Assembly: GCA_024345305.1 (NCBI GenBank)
Contig: BRON01000001.1
Coordinates: 620,001-684,000, forward strand
Direction of reading: 5' to 3'
Origin: Mrakia gelida
Lineage: Eukaryota > Basidiomycota > Tremellomycetes > Cystofilobasidiales > Mrakiaceae
DNA length: 64,000 nucleotides
In this document: positions 10,601-20,110 of the stretch, in pieces
How positions within the stretch are numbered: the stretch's first letter is position 1
How the letters are laid out: each line of letters starts with the position of its first letter
Program-made: the position numbers and the translations under genes
The notes under the pieces: model-generated
What the model was told of the DNA's origin: nothing
Database searches by the model: none
What the model saw: the letters and a program-made list of their open reading frames with translations, nothing else

Positions 10601-11979
10601 GTTGCCGCGAGTGCTACGTCTTCTCCTCCTGAGCCGACTCCCTTGAAGTCGCTCACGTCCAGCATGTAGAGGTTCTTCGACACCTCTTTTCCCTCCATGA
10701 ACAGCGATCCGTCTCGAAGGAACTGGCATCGCTTGTTGGTTTGGGTTGTCCCCTTGCTGGGGAACCTGGTCTCGACTCCTTTGTTACCGAGTTGACCGAT
10801 ACTGATGAGGTTGCTGAACCCTGGGATGTGGTATACGTCGGAGATGGTGAAGGCCTTCCTTGATCCTTTCACGGTGGTCTGGAGGTGGATGGAGCCGATG
10901 CCGAGGATCTGAACGATTGATCCGTTGGCCGTCGTGACCGTTCCGTTGTGCGCCTTGTATGTTACGAAGCGTTCCCGGTCCCCGACGATGTGGTTTGATG
11001 CTCCACTATCGGCGATGTATCCATGCTTGGTTTGAGCGAAGAGCGCTTGGGCCGACGTCGCGATGTCGGATCCTGCTTGAAGACCGTAGTCTACGAGGTG
11101 CGCCTCTTCCCTATCCTTCCAGTTCCCCTTGTTCTCCTTCTTCCCCTTCCCGAACTTCCTTCCCTTTCCACCTTGTCCCTGCCCCGTGGGCTTTCCTCCA
11201 TTCAACTCCCAGCACTCCGACTTGAAGTGTCCGACCTTGTTGCAGTGATGGCACTTGGCGGTCCTCTTGTCGACTAGGAGGGCTGTTTCCTTCGACGATG
11301 AAGTACCTGTCGGTTTGAGAGACTCGTGAGTCCTTACGTGGATGAGGAGGGATGTGGCGACGGCGGTTGGGTTGAGTTCTTGTTTTGATTCTTGCGCCTG
11401 GAGCGTTTGGTGTTGAATGAATTGTTCGAGTGATGCGGGTAACCCACTGAGGAAGAACATTGAGCTCATCCTGTCTGGGATGTTGAGGCCGAGAGCTGAC
11501 ATGTCGTCGATGATCCTTTGGAATTCGTCGATGTACTCCTGTACTGGTTCTCCCTCCTCCATCTTGAGGTCCCTCATCCTTCGGATGGCCATGACCTCTC
11601 CCGCTCCTCCTTCCACCTTGTGAGTCTTCCGCAGAAGATCCCATGCCTCCTTTGCGTGTTTGCAGTTCCGGATCCGAGGTAGTTCTCGGTCGCTGACCGC
11701 CATTTGAATCCTGTGGAGCGCGAACTCGTCCATATGGTCCCATTCTTCGATGTCCTTGACGTTGTTCTGCTGCTTCACGACCTCTTGTCCGGTGGTGTCC
11801 TTTTCCATAATTTCCGGGGTGAGGTTGGGCCTGGTTTTCGTACCGAGGACGACGGGCTTGATTCCTGCTTCTCCAAAAGCGATCTCCATCCTTACTGACC
11901 ACGTCTCGTAGTTGGTACCATCGAGAGCAGTGAGCTTGAACAGCTTGTGATCCAGCTTCTTGGAGTAGTTGCTTGACAT
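7672..11979 (-). CDS. Ty1/copia Gag-Pol polyprotein
   Basis: One uninterrupted 1,435-residue frame. The gag region (UBN2/DUF4219-like) covers about 10-230, with a zinc knuckle CHHCNKVGHFKSEC at 243-256. The protease DSGAS motif is near 324. The integrase zinc-binding motif has H469, H473 and CVPC at 505-508. The integrase core has D535 (HTDLAG), D598 (RSDNGGE) and E634 (QQNGKAE), i.e. 35 residues between the last two. Reverse transcriptase has an aspartate near 1007 (VQGDFKTAFL) and YVDD at about 1095-1098. RNase H has WTDSDYAGD near 1266. An acidic Glu/Lys run (about 778-795) separates integrase and RT. All catalytic residues I would look for are present, so the protein could be active. Gag and Pol are in one frame, so any extra Gag must come from processing or regulated translation rather than frameshifting. 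Confidence 0.97.
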   Translation of the reverse strand: MSSNYSKKLDHKLFKLTALDGTNYETWSVRMEIAFGEAGIKPVVLGTKTRPNLTPEIMEKDTTGQEVVKQQNNVKDIEEWDHMDEFALHRIQMAVSDRELPRIRNCKHAKEAWDLLRKTHKVEGGAGEVMAIRRMRDLKMEEGEPVQEYIDEFQRIIDDMSALGLNIPDRMSSMFFLSGLPASLEQFIQHQTLQAQESKQELNPTAVATSLLIHVRTHESLKPTGTSSSKETALLVDKRTAKCHHCNKVGHFKSECWELNGGKPTGQGQGGKGRKFGKGKKENKGNWKDREEAHLVDYGLQAGSDIATSAQALFAQTKHGYIADSGASNHIVGDRERFVTYKAHNGTVTTANGSIVQILGIGSIHLQTTVKGSRKAFTISDVYHIPGFSNLISIGQLGNKGVETRFPSKGTTQTNKRCQFLRDGSLFMEGKEVSKNLYMLDVSDFKGVGSGGEDVALAATGVDKIEVLHRRLGHASISAMEELSRQKLLPTFTKKDIIGFKERICVPCVEGKQHRTPFPTSTTKTTSPLELVHTDLAGPMPIASAQGMRYMMTIWDDFSNYHRSFALKRKSETLATFIAWRKREEKRTNHVVKRIRSDNGGEYTSKDYEFYLRDEGITKETTIPRTPQQNGKAERGMRTIEEKITCALRDARDLDGSYWAEAMNYATYTINRIPSSSVNSQTPYQAYYKRKPDLTAMRTFGALAYALNLQKIKHQPKSIKCIFLGYGDLNGKKAYRLQVHGDPKRSILHSRDVIFDETRGVHQTVELPGMGQAGIKEDHKEEEEEEKELEEDKGEEQHLLKSNQQDPVRETEARKPNPSRVKHSYTYEPIIDEPAVDLSGSYGRGQRHKKPLTGTGDSARFVQTDYDITDFISEDFAGHAQATQPKLEDLPPPSVPNTYGEAMASEHAYFWREAMDEEMVSMEGNGVFELTELPSGSKTVRGRWVYALKKGADGRITRFKARWVAKGFSQQEGVDYVETYAPVSKLNSLRIVLAITASEDLDLVQGDFKTAFLTADLVETVFMEQPTGYEQKGADKKKLVAHLLKALYGLKQSPLAFYNHSSKFFQTQLNLHPLEADPCIYIGHRKGRRIMLVQYVDDFVAAGDNEDLEWVMTEIQKKFKIDDRGDLNPGTILGIDVTRDRKAGTMDLSQKRYVQTVLERFNMVDAKPNKVPMDDFRQLSVQSEDSGSEKLDGVPYLEAVGSLMYLQVCTRPDIAFAVGVLSRFSSDPRRVHWGAVKKVMRYLQGSADTSLQLGGHSDAPIAELWTDSDYAGDTESRRSTTGFVVKVFGSTVIWASRRQKAISLSSLEAEYIALSAGCRSLRWVAKILAQLGYDTGSIPVNVDNQGAIETTKNGTHSEKTKHIDVAYKYGREAQQSGFIKLNYCPTEDMQADILTKALGVEKLERFKKSLNIQKEPSRMDQKTSGDMDGNPQRGK

Positions 11980-12007
11980 GACGAAGGATTGCTGAGCGGG
12001 TGGTGGC

Positions 12008-12025
12008 GAACTGGTGCTGATAACG
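12008..12025 (-). other. Candidate primer-binding site
   Basis: Directly after the 5' LTR the minus strand reads CGTTATCAGCACCAGTTC. Copia-group elements often pair with an internal (half) tRNA segment here. I cannot name the tRNA from this sequence alone. Confidence 0.4.
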
Positions 12026-12252
12026 TGTTGTTGGGTCGTCCACTTGAGCTTAGGGATGTCTGCAGGATGTGGTTCAAAGCTTGTTGTATAAAGCTAGCTA
12101 CTCGAAAGGTTTATATACTATGGAAATGGTCACGTGATCTGAAGGTAGCTTACAAAGCTGTTTACGAAGAATGGTTACTAACAAGGGGACTGAACGAGAC
12201 GCGTTACTAAGCTACCACGTAAGACCTCTCTGCGAGTCGCCACCTTCCAACA
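12026..12252 (-). repeat. LTR (5' LTR of the minus-strand element)
   Basis: 227 bp, identical by eye to 7415-7641. Its first bases (minus strand) are read in frame from the interrupted host ATG and bring a stop codon near 12212. Confidence 0.97.
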
Positions 12253-12257
12253 TGAAG
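12253..12257. repeat. Target-site duplication, copy 2 (TGAAG)
   Basis: Direct copy of 7410-7414, immediately outside the 5' LTR. Confidence 0.95.
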
Positions 12258-12277
12258 GCGGTAAGGAGGGAGAGCAT

Positions 12278-13335
12278 TGTCTTGGAGCGGGGAGGAGGAG
12301 AAGCGAAGGATTGATTGGAGGTGGGTTGAAGTGGGGTGGCAGTGGTAGGAAGAGGTGATCGAGTGCTGAGAGTCGGTCGAACGAAGTGAAGTGGTTGATG
12401 GTGGTTGAGAAAGAGCGAAGCGAACGCGACCTTTTGTAGCATTTCCACGAGGCCTTGCTGCGTTCGACGGAAAAGCTAAGAGAGAGGTCTGCTGGTCGAA
12501 AAGTAGGAACAAAGTCAGGTCAGTTGATTGATGCGAGACAGCCAGAGGGCTTGGAAAGGGTTCCTTACGATTGAGCGAGTTGAATGATTGAGGCACGAAC
12601 GAGTTTCGAATGCTGATTCAGTTCGGCTCGGTCTGAGCGGTGGGTCTGCTGAAGATCGAGGAGATGAGAGTCGAGGCTCGACGGGTGAGAATGAGCAAGT
12701 CCCGAGAGGAAGCGGCTGTTTCGGGGAAGCTGTTGGGAGGAGTCGGGCAGGGAGCACCGAAAGCTCCTCCACACACGGCCATGACCTTCTTGCTACTAAA
12801 GTTTTCGAAAGGTCACTCATGTTCTCAGCGGCTCCCAGGTGAACCGACTCTTAATCTCGTTTTCTCACACCGTCGTCTCGAAGAACAAGAAGGAGGCTCC
12901 AAGCCGCCCGTGTATCGCGGTTCCAATCGACTAGTACTGAGAGAGATATAAAGTAAGTTGAGCGAGCCCTAGACTGTACGTGTATAATAGGGGTACCAAC
13001 AGAGAGAGAGAGTATATATATTGCGGCGCTGAGAAGGGAACGTGTATACGCGTCGAGCGAAAAAGCGAGAACGAGCGAGCGAGAGACGAGGAAAGTAGTA
13101 GACAAGCAAGGAGAGAGCGAGAAAGAGATGGTACAGATAAATACAGTGTGTGAGCGGGGGGTGAGAGAAAGAGAATGAGAGGTGGAAGAGACCTCTCGCA
13201 TATGAGTTGACTGAGGGAAGTGAAACGAAAAGCGAGAGGAGGTCAGCGAAACAAACGAGAGGAAGGCGAGAGCGATGCAGAAGAGAAAGAGAGAGAGACT
13301 CGAACTCACATGCTAGCAAACCTCGTCCTTTTCCC
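12278..13335. other. Intergenic: promoter of the interrupted gene and 3' flank of a cyclin gene
   Basis: No exon chain is seen. On the minus strand the bases before the ATG at 12277 are pyrimidine-rich, fitting a 5' leader. The distal part (12950-13310) is purine-rich, with GAGA and AT-dinucleotide runs, and probably serves as 3' flank of the cyclin-box gene ending at 13336. Confidence 0.45.
13001..13022. repeat. Short dinucleotide repeat (AG)n(TA)n
   Basis: Back-to-back AG and TA runs of about six and four units. Simple-sequence DNA with no further significance visible. Confidence 0.8.
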
Positions 13336-14928
13336 CTAATTTCCATGCTCGTCCGAGCTCCTCCTCCTCTGAAGTCTCCCTCCGTACCAGACCGTCGTCT
13401 CCTCGTGCTCGTTCGACTCGGTCGACTCTCCATGGACGTCTCCCTTCGAGATCCTTCTCCCGCTCTGACCAGCTCCTCGAACGAGTCCGTCTCGCCATCC
13501 TTGCTCGTTGACTCCGGTTCGAGGGTGCATGAGGAAGAGGTTGCTGGTTCCCGAGGAGAGGATCGCGGCGTGGAGGGAAGAGTCGTCCGACGAGGAAGAG
13601 GCCGAGGAGGAGGCGGAGGAGAGGGTTTGGTGTTCCGTCCAGAAACCTGAGGCGCGATGGAGAAGTCTGCGAGAGAGAAGGAAAAAAGAAAGGAAAGAAG
13701 AGGCGAGAAGGTCAGCCCGGCTGCTGAGATCGGGAGGGAGCAAAGCGAAACGAAACGCGATGGGCGTTCGTCGCGTCGAGCCTCCTTGCTTCCCGTCGCT
13801 TCCTCCCTCACTCTTCCTTCGCTCGAGACACTCACTCTTCACTCGAGATCCATAGGTCCCATCTGAGGCATCTGAAAAGCTGTCTCTCCATCGTGTTGAT
13901 GCCGTTGAGCTCCCAAGACGTGGGAGTGTACTTGACGAAGGACGAATTGACGTGAGTGACTTCGGATGTCATCTTGGTGGCGAGGAGGAAGCTGGCGAAG
14001 GCGATTCGAAGAGGAGCGTCTCGGGAGATGACTGACGAAGAAGAAGAGAAGAGAGAGAGAAGAGTCAGTAACGGGAAGGTTGAGAGCGCCGAAGAACGAA
14101 GTCTCGAGCTCACCATCTCCTCCCATCCTCGGATAGACTTCGATCAATCGTTCAAGAAGGATGACCGTGACGATGAGGACGACGAGCTGTGGGGGTGAAA
14201 GTACATCGAGTCAGCGACGGTGGTTAGAGAGGAGGAACAGGTCGAAGAAGGAAGAGGGGACGAACGGGAGACGGAGAGAGGTTTACCCAAAGATGAAGAG
14301 CTCTCGCGATAGCATCCCTCTGAGAATCTTCCGCGAGGATCCTAGTCTGCATATCGCACTCGGTGTTCTTGGGGAGAGCAGGAACAATGATCCCAACGAC
14401 CTCCGAGGCCATTTCTGAGCTCGCGAGAACAAACCAAACACGGAGGGAGGAGGCGTCGTCAGCTCGACGTCGGTCTTTTGCCCTTTCGCCTTCCCTCCGA
14501 CGTAGAACTTGGACTCCTTCAGTCCTCCACCGACGGCCTTCAGGCCCGAGGAGGAAAATGTGTTTGGAAGACTCACCACAAGCCGCTCTGGTAGCTTTGA
14601 GAGCCATGAGCTCGCTCATCTGAGCTCGGTTGGTCACGTCGAGTCCGAAGAGCTCGAAGTGCTTGCCGTGAAGGAGGTGAGGTTGTTCTTTGAAGTCCTC
14701 TGGGACGAAGAGATCCGCGAAGGGTGAGGTCTTGTTGAGTGAGATGGGAGAGGAGGGAGGGAGGGGAGTTCGAAGAGCAGTTGGAGAGGGAGGCGAAGGG
14801 AAGAGAGAGGACTCGTTGGCGGTGGTGGTGGTAGCGATTCGTCCGAGTGGAACAGACAAGTAGGAAGGGGAGATGGGTGCTCGAGGCGAGTGAGCGAGAG
14901 AGAGAGGTGAGAGTCGAGGAGAATACAT
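13336..14928 (-). CDS. Cyclin-box protein, tandem copy B
   Basis: Five exons (14928-14577, 14414-14266, 14186-14114, 14031-13836, 13666-13336) give 366 residues. The N-terminal 80 or so residues are Ser/Pro-rich and low complexity. A single cyclin fold follows, about residues 120-260: helix LVVLIVTVILLERLIEVYP, then APLRIAFASFLLATKMTSE, then WELNGINTMERQLFRCLRWD and LWISSEELLHRASGFW. The pattern of ELN, a hydrophobic E..LF..L.WDL and a following EL helix matches PCL/PHO80-type fungal cyclins, so the protein probably activates a cyclin-dependent kinase; the partner is unknown. The C-terminal tail ends with TTVWYGGRLQRRRSSDEHGN, a motif shared with its neighbour at 15964-17496. An in-frame ATG-less extension upstream of 14928 exists but is unlikely. 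Confidence 0.8.
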
Positions 14929-15963
14929 GGTTCGTGAGGGCGAAGGAGGAGGGGGGAAGGAACGGCCGAGCTCGAGATGGGCTGAATGAGCTCGAGAAAT
15001 CGCTAGCGATGGGGGTTGTGGAGACAGGAAAAGAAGAGAAGGGAGGTTATAGGGATACAAGGAAAGGGAGATGATGGCGGTTGAGGTGGAAGAAAGGCCT
15101 AGACCAAAATGACAGAGGTAAGTAGTGAGCTCTTGGGCAGCTTCTTCAGGGGGAAAAGTCGGAAGATCGTCCGTCGAGTCTCCCTTTTAAGAGGGCCCAG
15201 GCTCTCCTTCCTGTGGATTTGGTTCCTCGAGAGACATCTCACGGTCTGAATGGTGGGGTGGAGAGTGCCAAGGAGCAAAGACGGGCGCGGTGGTGGTCGC
15301 TGGAGGGAAAGAAAGGGAGGAGCGAGATGAAGGAAGGGAAGGGAAGGTTGAGCTCGGTTCGACCGGCTCCCCGGACGCCTGAGACTCTTCTTCGCGACTG
15401 CTTTTCGATGTAAGATTTGCCAAACCCAAAGATCACTGAGCGGACGAGTGACAGCAGTCTTTTTAAGAAGATCTGCGAGGTCATCTTCTCGCTCTCTCGT
15501 TCGACGTTCATCAAACAAGTTGACGTCGCATAATGAACTCCAATGAAACGCGGGAAGGAACTAGAAGCGAAGCAGTTCGAGGGAGGCGAGAAGATAAAAA
15601 CAAGGCCCAAAGTATAGACAAGAAGAGAATAGAGGAGAAGATGAAGACTGATGGGGGTAAAAAGTCGAAAAGGAGGACGCGTCGACCGAAAGCGACAGCT
15701 AAAGAAGAAACGATCCGAATGAACGAACTGGTAAAAGAAAATGGGGAGGCATAGATGTATCTACAGGGGATGAGGCATAGAGAGAAGGTCCCAAGACCCT
15801 CTCGCGTTACGAGTCGACTGTGAAAGAAGAAGGAAGCGGACGACGAGGTCAGCTCGCTGGCTCGACGATTCAAGGAAACCAGGAGAGTGGGACGAACGAC
15901 GGAGAGCTCACCAATGCTACTGCTCCAAGTTCAAACGCAACCACGGACCCATCCAACCCCTCC
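14929..15963. other. Spacer between the two cyclin genes
   Basis: About 1 kb without a supportable gene. The stretch just above 14928 (read on the minus strand) is pyrimidine-rich and probably holds the promoter and 5' leader of copy B. Frames through 15100-15870 have no family resemblance. Confidence 0.45.
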
Positions 15964-17496
15964 TCACTCCCTCCCATGAGCATCCGAGCTCCCCCTCCTC
16001 TCCAACCTCCCTCGTCGCCAAACCGTCGTCTCCGGCTCGGGAAGCTGCTCGACGTGGTCTGCCTTCGGATCCGTATCCTCTCGAGGAATCCTACTCCCAC
16101 TCTCCCCAGCACCTCTTACCAGGCCTCCTCTCCACCCTCGTTCGGTGACTCCGACGCGTCGCTGCATGAGGAAGAGGTTGCTGAACGCGGGGAGGGAAGC
16201 GTCGAGAGGGTCGTCGGAGGGAGAGGAGGGAGTTTGGTGTTGTTTCCAGAATCCAGCGGCGCGATGGAGGACTCTGGAAGGAGCGAGGAGGCAAAGAGAA
16301 AGAGAGTCGATGGAAAGGTCAGTCTGCGTGTGATGATAGAGACGGGAGAGGGAGGGAGCTCGTCGCGTCGAGATACTCACTCATCGCTCGAGATCCAGAG
16401 GTCCCATCGCAAGCACTTCAAGAGCTGAGTCTCCATGGTGTTGATGTCTCGAAGCTTCCACGGGGTGAAGCCCACGAAGGAGGAGTTGACGTGAGATGCG
16501 TCCGAGGTGAGCTTGACGGCGAGGAGGAAGCCAGCGAAGGCGATTCGGAGAGGAGCGTCCTGAGAGATGACTGAGATGAGACGATCAGGGACGGCAGAAG
16601 AAAGGAGAGGAGAGAGGGTCAGAGCCGAAGACAGAACGGGGAGGGAGTGGAAGAACGGAAAGATTGAGCTCGCTCACCATTCGCTCCCATCTGCGGGTAG
16701 ATCTCGACGAGTCGTTCGAGGAGGATGACGGTGACGATGAGAACGATGAGCTGTTACCAGAAAAATAAGCAAGGAGTCAGTCTCGGGACTCAGGTCGAAG
16801 AAGAGGGAGAGGAAGAACGACGAACGGGAGAGGGAGCGAGGTTGGTCCAGAGGAAGAGGCGACGAGCGATCAGATCCTTCTGTTTGGCTCCAGCGATTGC
16901 TCTGGTCTGCTCGTCGTACCCAGCCGTCTTCGGGAGAGCGGGAAGAATGGGTCCCACGACCTCTGAACCCATTTCTGGCGAGAAAGGTCAAACCAAACAA
17001 CGACGAGGTCGGTCAGCGAGCGCGAAGGTGAGCGGCTTCGTCCCTCTCCTCAAGCTAAGACCACCGTCGTCAACTCGAGAAGACGAGAGCGTGCTGACTC
17101 ACCACAGGCAGCTCTGGTAGCTTTGAGAGACATCAACTCCGCCATGGTAGTTCGGTTCTCGACGTCAAGTCCAACGAGCTCGAAGTCGAAGGCGGCTGCT
17201 TGTCCTTCCCTCCCGAGGAGACGATGCTGTTGATCCTTGGATTCGTCAGAGACGAAGAGGTTGCTGATGATATCGATGGAGGCTCGAAGGGCTGCGGGTG
17301 AAGCAGGAGGGGACGGAGGGAGGGGAGTCATCTGAGGCGATGGTGAGGGAGGGGAGGGAAGGTGGGAGGAGGACTGGTTGAGGTTGGTGGTGGTTTCATT
17401 GGTCGAGTTGAAGGGTGGAGAGATTGAAGTTGGAGATACGAGCGCTAGAAGGCAGGTGGAGGGAGATGGAGCGAGGGAGGGGAAGCGAGGGGACAT
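15964..17496 (-). CDS. Cyclin-box protein, tandem copy A
   Basis: Paralogue of the gene at 13336-14928, with the same five-exon plan and intron phases. I chose the ATG at 17496, before a Ser/Pro-rich leader; a longer open frame to 17538 starts only with TTG. Shared landmarks, in order: NRTTMAELMSLKATRAACG, SEVVGPILPALPKTAGYDEQ, WTNLAPSP followed by a GTTCGT donor, LIVLIVTVILLERLVEIYP, APLRIAFAGFLLAVKLTSD, INTMETQLLKCLRWDLW, EVLHRAAGFW. The tail ends TTVWRRGRLERRGSSDAHG, mirroring copy B. The divergent parts are the N terminus and the linker after the cyclin box. Likely a CDK-binding cyclin of the PCL/PHO80 type; which process it serves cannot be told from sequence. Confidence 0.8.
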
Positions 17497-18551
17497 CGGA
17501 GGGAGGGAGGGAAGACGAGGGCGGGGACTCGAGCTCAACGAACGAACTCAGCCGAGGTGGGAGAAAGTTTGGGAGAGGGTGATCAGGAAGTGGAGTCGTA
17601 GGCTGAGAGGGATGACTCGATGGTGAAGGTTTCAGGTCAGCAGGAGCAGCAGCTACCCTCCCAAGAAGGAAGGTGAGGAGATTCAGGGCACGGATCTTCC
17701 TCCACGGCCGAAGCGGTCAAAATGAAGGAAAGCGGTTCCGCCTCCTATAGAGGATAATGAAGTAGCTTCTTCGGCGCTTGCAGCATCCGAGGGAGGAGAA
17801 GGGGAGGAAGAAAGCATCGAGAGGTGGCAGGGTGATGGTGGTGTCAGCGTGGAAAGAGTAGAGAAGGAGGGAGAGAGGAAGAAGGTGAGCTCGAGAGATT
17901 GGGTTCCTCCCTTCATGCGTTTGGCTCTGTTCTTCTTGGTGAAACATCGCTTTTTAGCATCGTTCCTGAAGGAGGTCAGACAGAAGTTCTGCTTTCTTAT
18001 CGTGTCTCGCAAATTTTTGACGAATCAAAGGTTCCAATTCCATGACAACCATTTCGCCTTCGTTTCAGCCCGAGCTCACACTCGCTCGCTCCCTTCTCCA
18101 CCTCTCCTCCTCCCTCGACCACGCCATCCGCCTTTTTCTTCGATTTTGAGCTTCAGGGGAAGACCTACCTCGTACCAGCATCTCGTCTTGCCCTCGATTT
18201 TCCGAAAAAGGACCCTCTTCGCCACCCTTCGACGTCCAGAACATCGCCAGCTCGTCCTCACCTCGGTCGACCGAATCTCGACGGGCTCACCTCTCTGGGC
18301 TTTCTCTCTCTCGATCCTCCCCCTCCCTCCTTGATCTTCCATCTTAGTCAACAGCTTTACGTCCTCTGAATGGTCGTACCGGGCTCAGGCTGAAGCTTGA
18401 ACCTCGGTCGAAGAAGGGGGAAGGGAGGGTATAAAAGAGTTCCCTCGCCTGTAGCCTTTCCTTCGTTCTCTCGCACCACCATCATCCCATCCCCATCCCT
18501 CCTCCTTTCTTCTTCACCACCAGCACACCCCACGCAGCGCTCATTTACAAC
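17497..18551. other. Divergent intergenic region
   Basis: Promoter region shared by the cyclin gene (leftward) and the epimerase-like gene (rightward). A short frame on the minus strand ending at 17683 looks slightly protein-like, but it has no start, partner exon or family match that I can support. A TATAAAAG box at about 18431 lies some 120 bases upstream of the ATG at 18552 and is a plausible core promoter element. Confidence 0.45.
18428..18440 (+). promoter_or_regulatory. Possible TATA box
   Basis: GGTATAAAAGAG about 115 bases before the ATG at 18552, followed by the pyrimidine-rich leader usual in this genome. Confidence 0.45.
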
Positions 18552-20110
18552 ATGAAGGTCCTCGTGCTTGGAGCTACAGGCTACCTCGTCAGTTTGAACT
18601 CTCGCTCGCGCTCGGCTCTCTCTTTTCCCTCCTTTGCGCTCGACGAAGCTCACGATTCTCCTTCCTCACTTTTATTCGTACTACAGGGTCGACCCATCGC
18701 CGAGGCTCTCGTCAGATCTGGGAACCTCGTCTACGCTCAGACTCGATCCGCCGATAAAGCTGCTTCGCTCGCTGCTCAAGAGAGTGAGCTCAATCTTCCT
18801 TCGGCGTCGACGCTTCTTCGACTCGTCTCCGATCTCTCCTTAGTCCATCGGCTGACTCGCCCTTTTAACTCTATCGTCCTACTCCCAACCCTTCAGTGGT
18901 CCCCGTCGTCTCCGATCCCAACTCGGACAACCTCTTCCTCGACCTCATCTCGACCTCGAAAGTTGACGTCGTCGTCGAGGTTCTGAACGGCTTCGACCCT
19001 CAACTTGGAGCTGAAGTCTTCACCAAGGTCTCCGAGGCTGCAGTCAAAGCCAGGAACCCCGCTTACAAGCTCACGTACATCGCAATCTCAGGCTGGTGCG
19101 TTGATTTTGCCTCTTTCTCGGCCTTGTCCTCTTCCTCGGACATCCTTCTTCGCTCTCTCGCTGTTCACCCTCGAGTACTGACTTCTCCTCCACCTCCCTC
19201 TTCTTCCTCTCCTCTCAGCTATGTCCACGGTACCCAACCCTCCGCTTCCCTCATCAACGGTCTCTCCGACGAGCGAGGTATCCCCTCCACTCCCGCTACG
19301 ATGGTCGCAGGACGCGTCTCGTTCGAGACCGACGTCATCACCTCCCAGCTCGTGGACGGGATCATCGTTCGACCGGCTGTTTTCTACGGTCGAGGAGGAG
19401 GGGGGTGGTGGGGGTCGGTGTTCGAGAAGGCGACGGTCGCTGGAGAGAAGGGAGAAGCGTTTGAGACGACGATTCTGGAGGACGGGAGATTCTCGCTTTG
19501 CCATGTTGACGTGAGTCCCTCCATTTTCTTCGTCGCTGGTGATTCGCAGCCATAGACTGACACATCTTGATCTTGATTCCAGGACATTGCGGATCTGGTC
19601 CGAAGAGTCGCCGAGAGCGTGAGTCGACTCGACCCGTCGCGTCTCCTTCACTCGCCCAATCCCAGCGCTCTTGCTTCGCCTGCCCCTTGAGACGTGACTT
19701 GCTGACTCATCGCTGTCTTTCTATCCTACCCTTCTCTTCCTCTACAGTCCCCAATCTGCAAAGGTCTCGTCTTCGGTCAGTCCATCCCTCTCCTCGCTCG
19801 TCTCGTCTCGCGTCGCTTCCTCTCTCGCTCACAGCTAACCTCTCTTCCTCCCTCTTCCTCCGTCTCAGACTGCTCCAACCCCATCACTGAACCCCAATCC
19901 GTCATCTTCGACAAGCTCGCCCTCCTCGCCGGTGCCAAAGGAAGGAAGAACAACGTCGCGACGAACGTCTACGAGGAAGCGCTGGCGAGTTCTCACACCA
20001 TGCGACCTGGATTCGGACGAGCTCTTCTCGGCTGGGAGGCCAGGAAACCTGGATTCACCGACGCGCTGGATCTTTACTACGCTGCTTGGAAGGCTGGGAG
20101 GAGGGAGTAG
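18552..20110 (+). CDS. NAD(P)-binding Rossmann-fold protein, NAD-dependent epimerase/NmrA-like
   Basis: Seven exons (18552-18587, 18687-18783, 18897-19095, 19219-19510, 19583-19618, 19748-19775, 19869-20110) give 309 residues. The N terminus MKVLVLGATGYLGRPIAEAL carries the G-x-x-G-x-x-G dinucleotide-binding loop of atypical/extended short-chain dehydrogenases. Further landmarks are DVVVEVLNGFDP, YKLTYIAISG, a YVHG segment, DGIIVRPAVFYGRGG (the RP..YG pattern of epimerases) and SLCHVDDIADLV, typical for binding of a nucleotide sugar or similar ligand late in the fold. No substrate can be assigned; it is a cytosolic oxidoreductase or epimerase by family. Exon 1 is only 36 bases and contains most of the glycine loop. 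Confidence 0.8.

Larger units (their letters stand above)
7415..12252 (-). mobile_element. Ty1/copia LTR retrotransposon, apparently intact
   Basis: A 4,838-bp element on the minus strand with 227-bp LTRs that are identical by eye. LTR ends are TGTTG...CAACA, and the element is flanked by the 5-bp direct repeat TGAAG (7410-7414 and 12253-12257). It holds a single long gag-pol frame with no frameshift or stop. Domain order is gag, zinc knuckle, protease, integrase, reverse transcriptase, RNase H; integrase before RT defines Ty1/copia (Pseudoviridae). The element interrupts the signal-peptide codons of a host gene and lies in the same orientation as that gene. Confidence 0.97.
6188..12277 (-). 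pseudogene. Small secreted protein gene interrupted by a Ty1/copia element
   Basis: ATG at 12277 starts MLSLLTAF; the frame then enters the retrotransposon LTR and stops about 14 codons later, near 12212. The rest of exon 1 resumes at 7414. If the element and one TSD copy are ignored, exons 12277-12258 plus 7414-7342, 7253-7125, 7001-6820, 6719-6632, 6508-6332 and 6196-6188 keep frame for 225 residues. The uninterrupted gene would have a signal peptide ending near ANAS, a Gly/Leu-rich stretch (GKGLLGNGGLLGTG), and an aromatic-rich part (CYHWTAPTGWVRPSW, EFGFFHPDTGAW, RNRFGYWNDAG). I do not recognise the family. No other methionine occurs in the coding exons, so a functional internal start is unlikely. 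All downstream splice sites look intact, so the break is recent or strain-specific. Confidence 0.8.

Noticed and set aside
17683..18070. Minus-strand frames ending FDRFGRGGRSVP and a 35-codon frame near 18060 that look protein-like
   Set aside because: No start, splice pair or family resemblance joins them. They lie in a divergent promoter region and are short enough to be chance in this codon-biased DNA.
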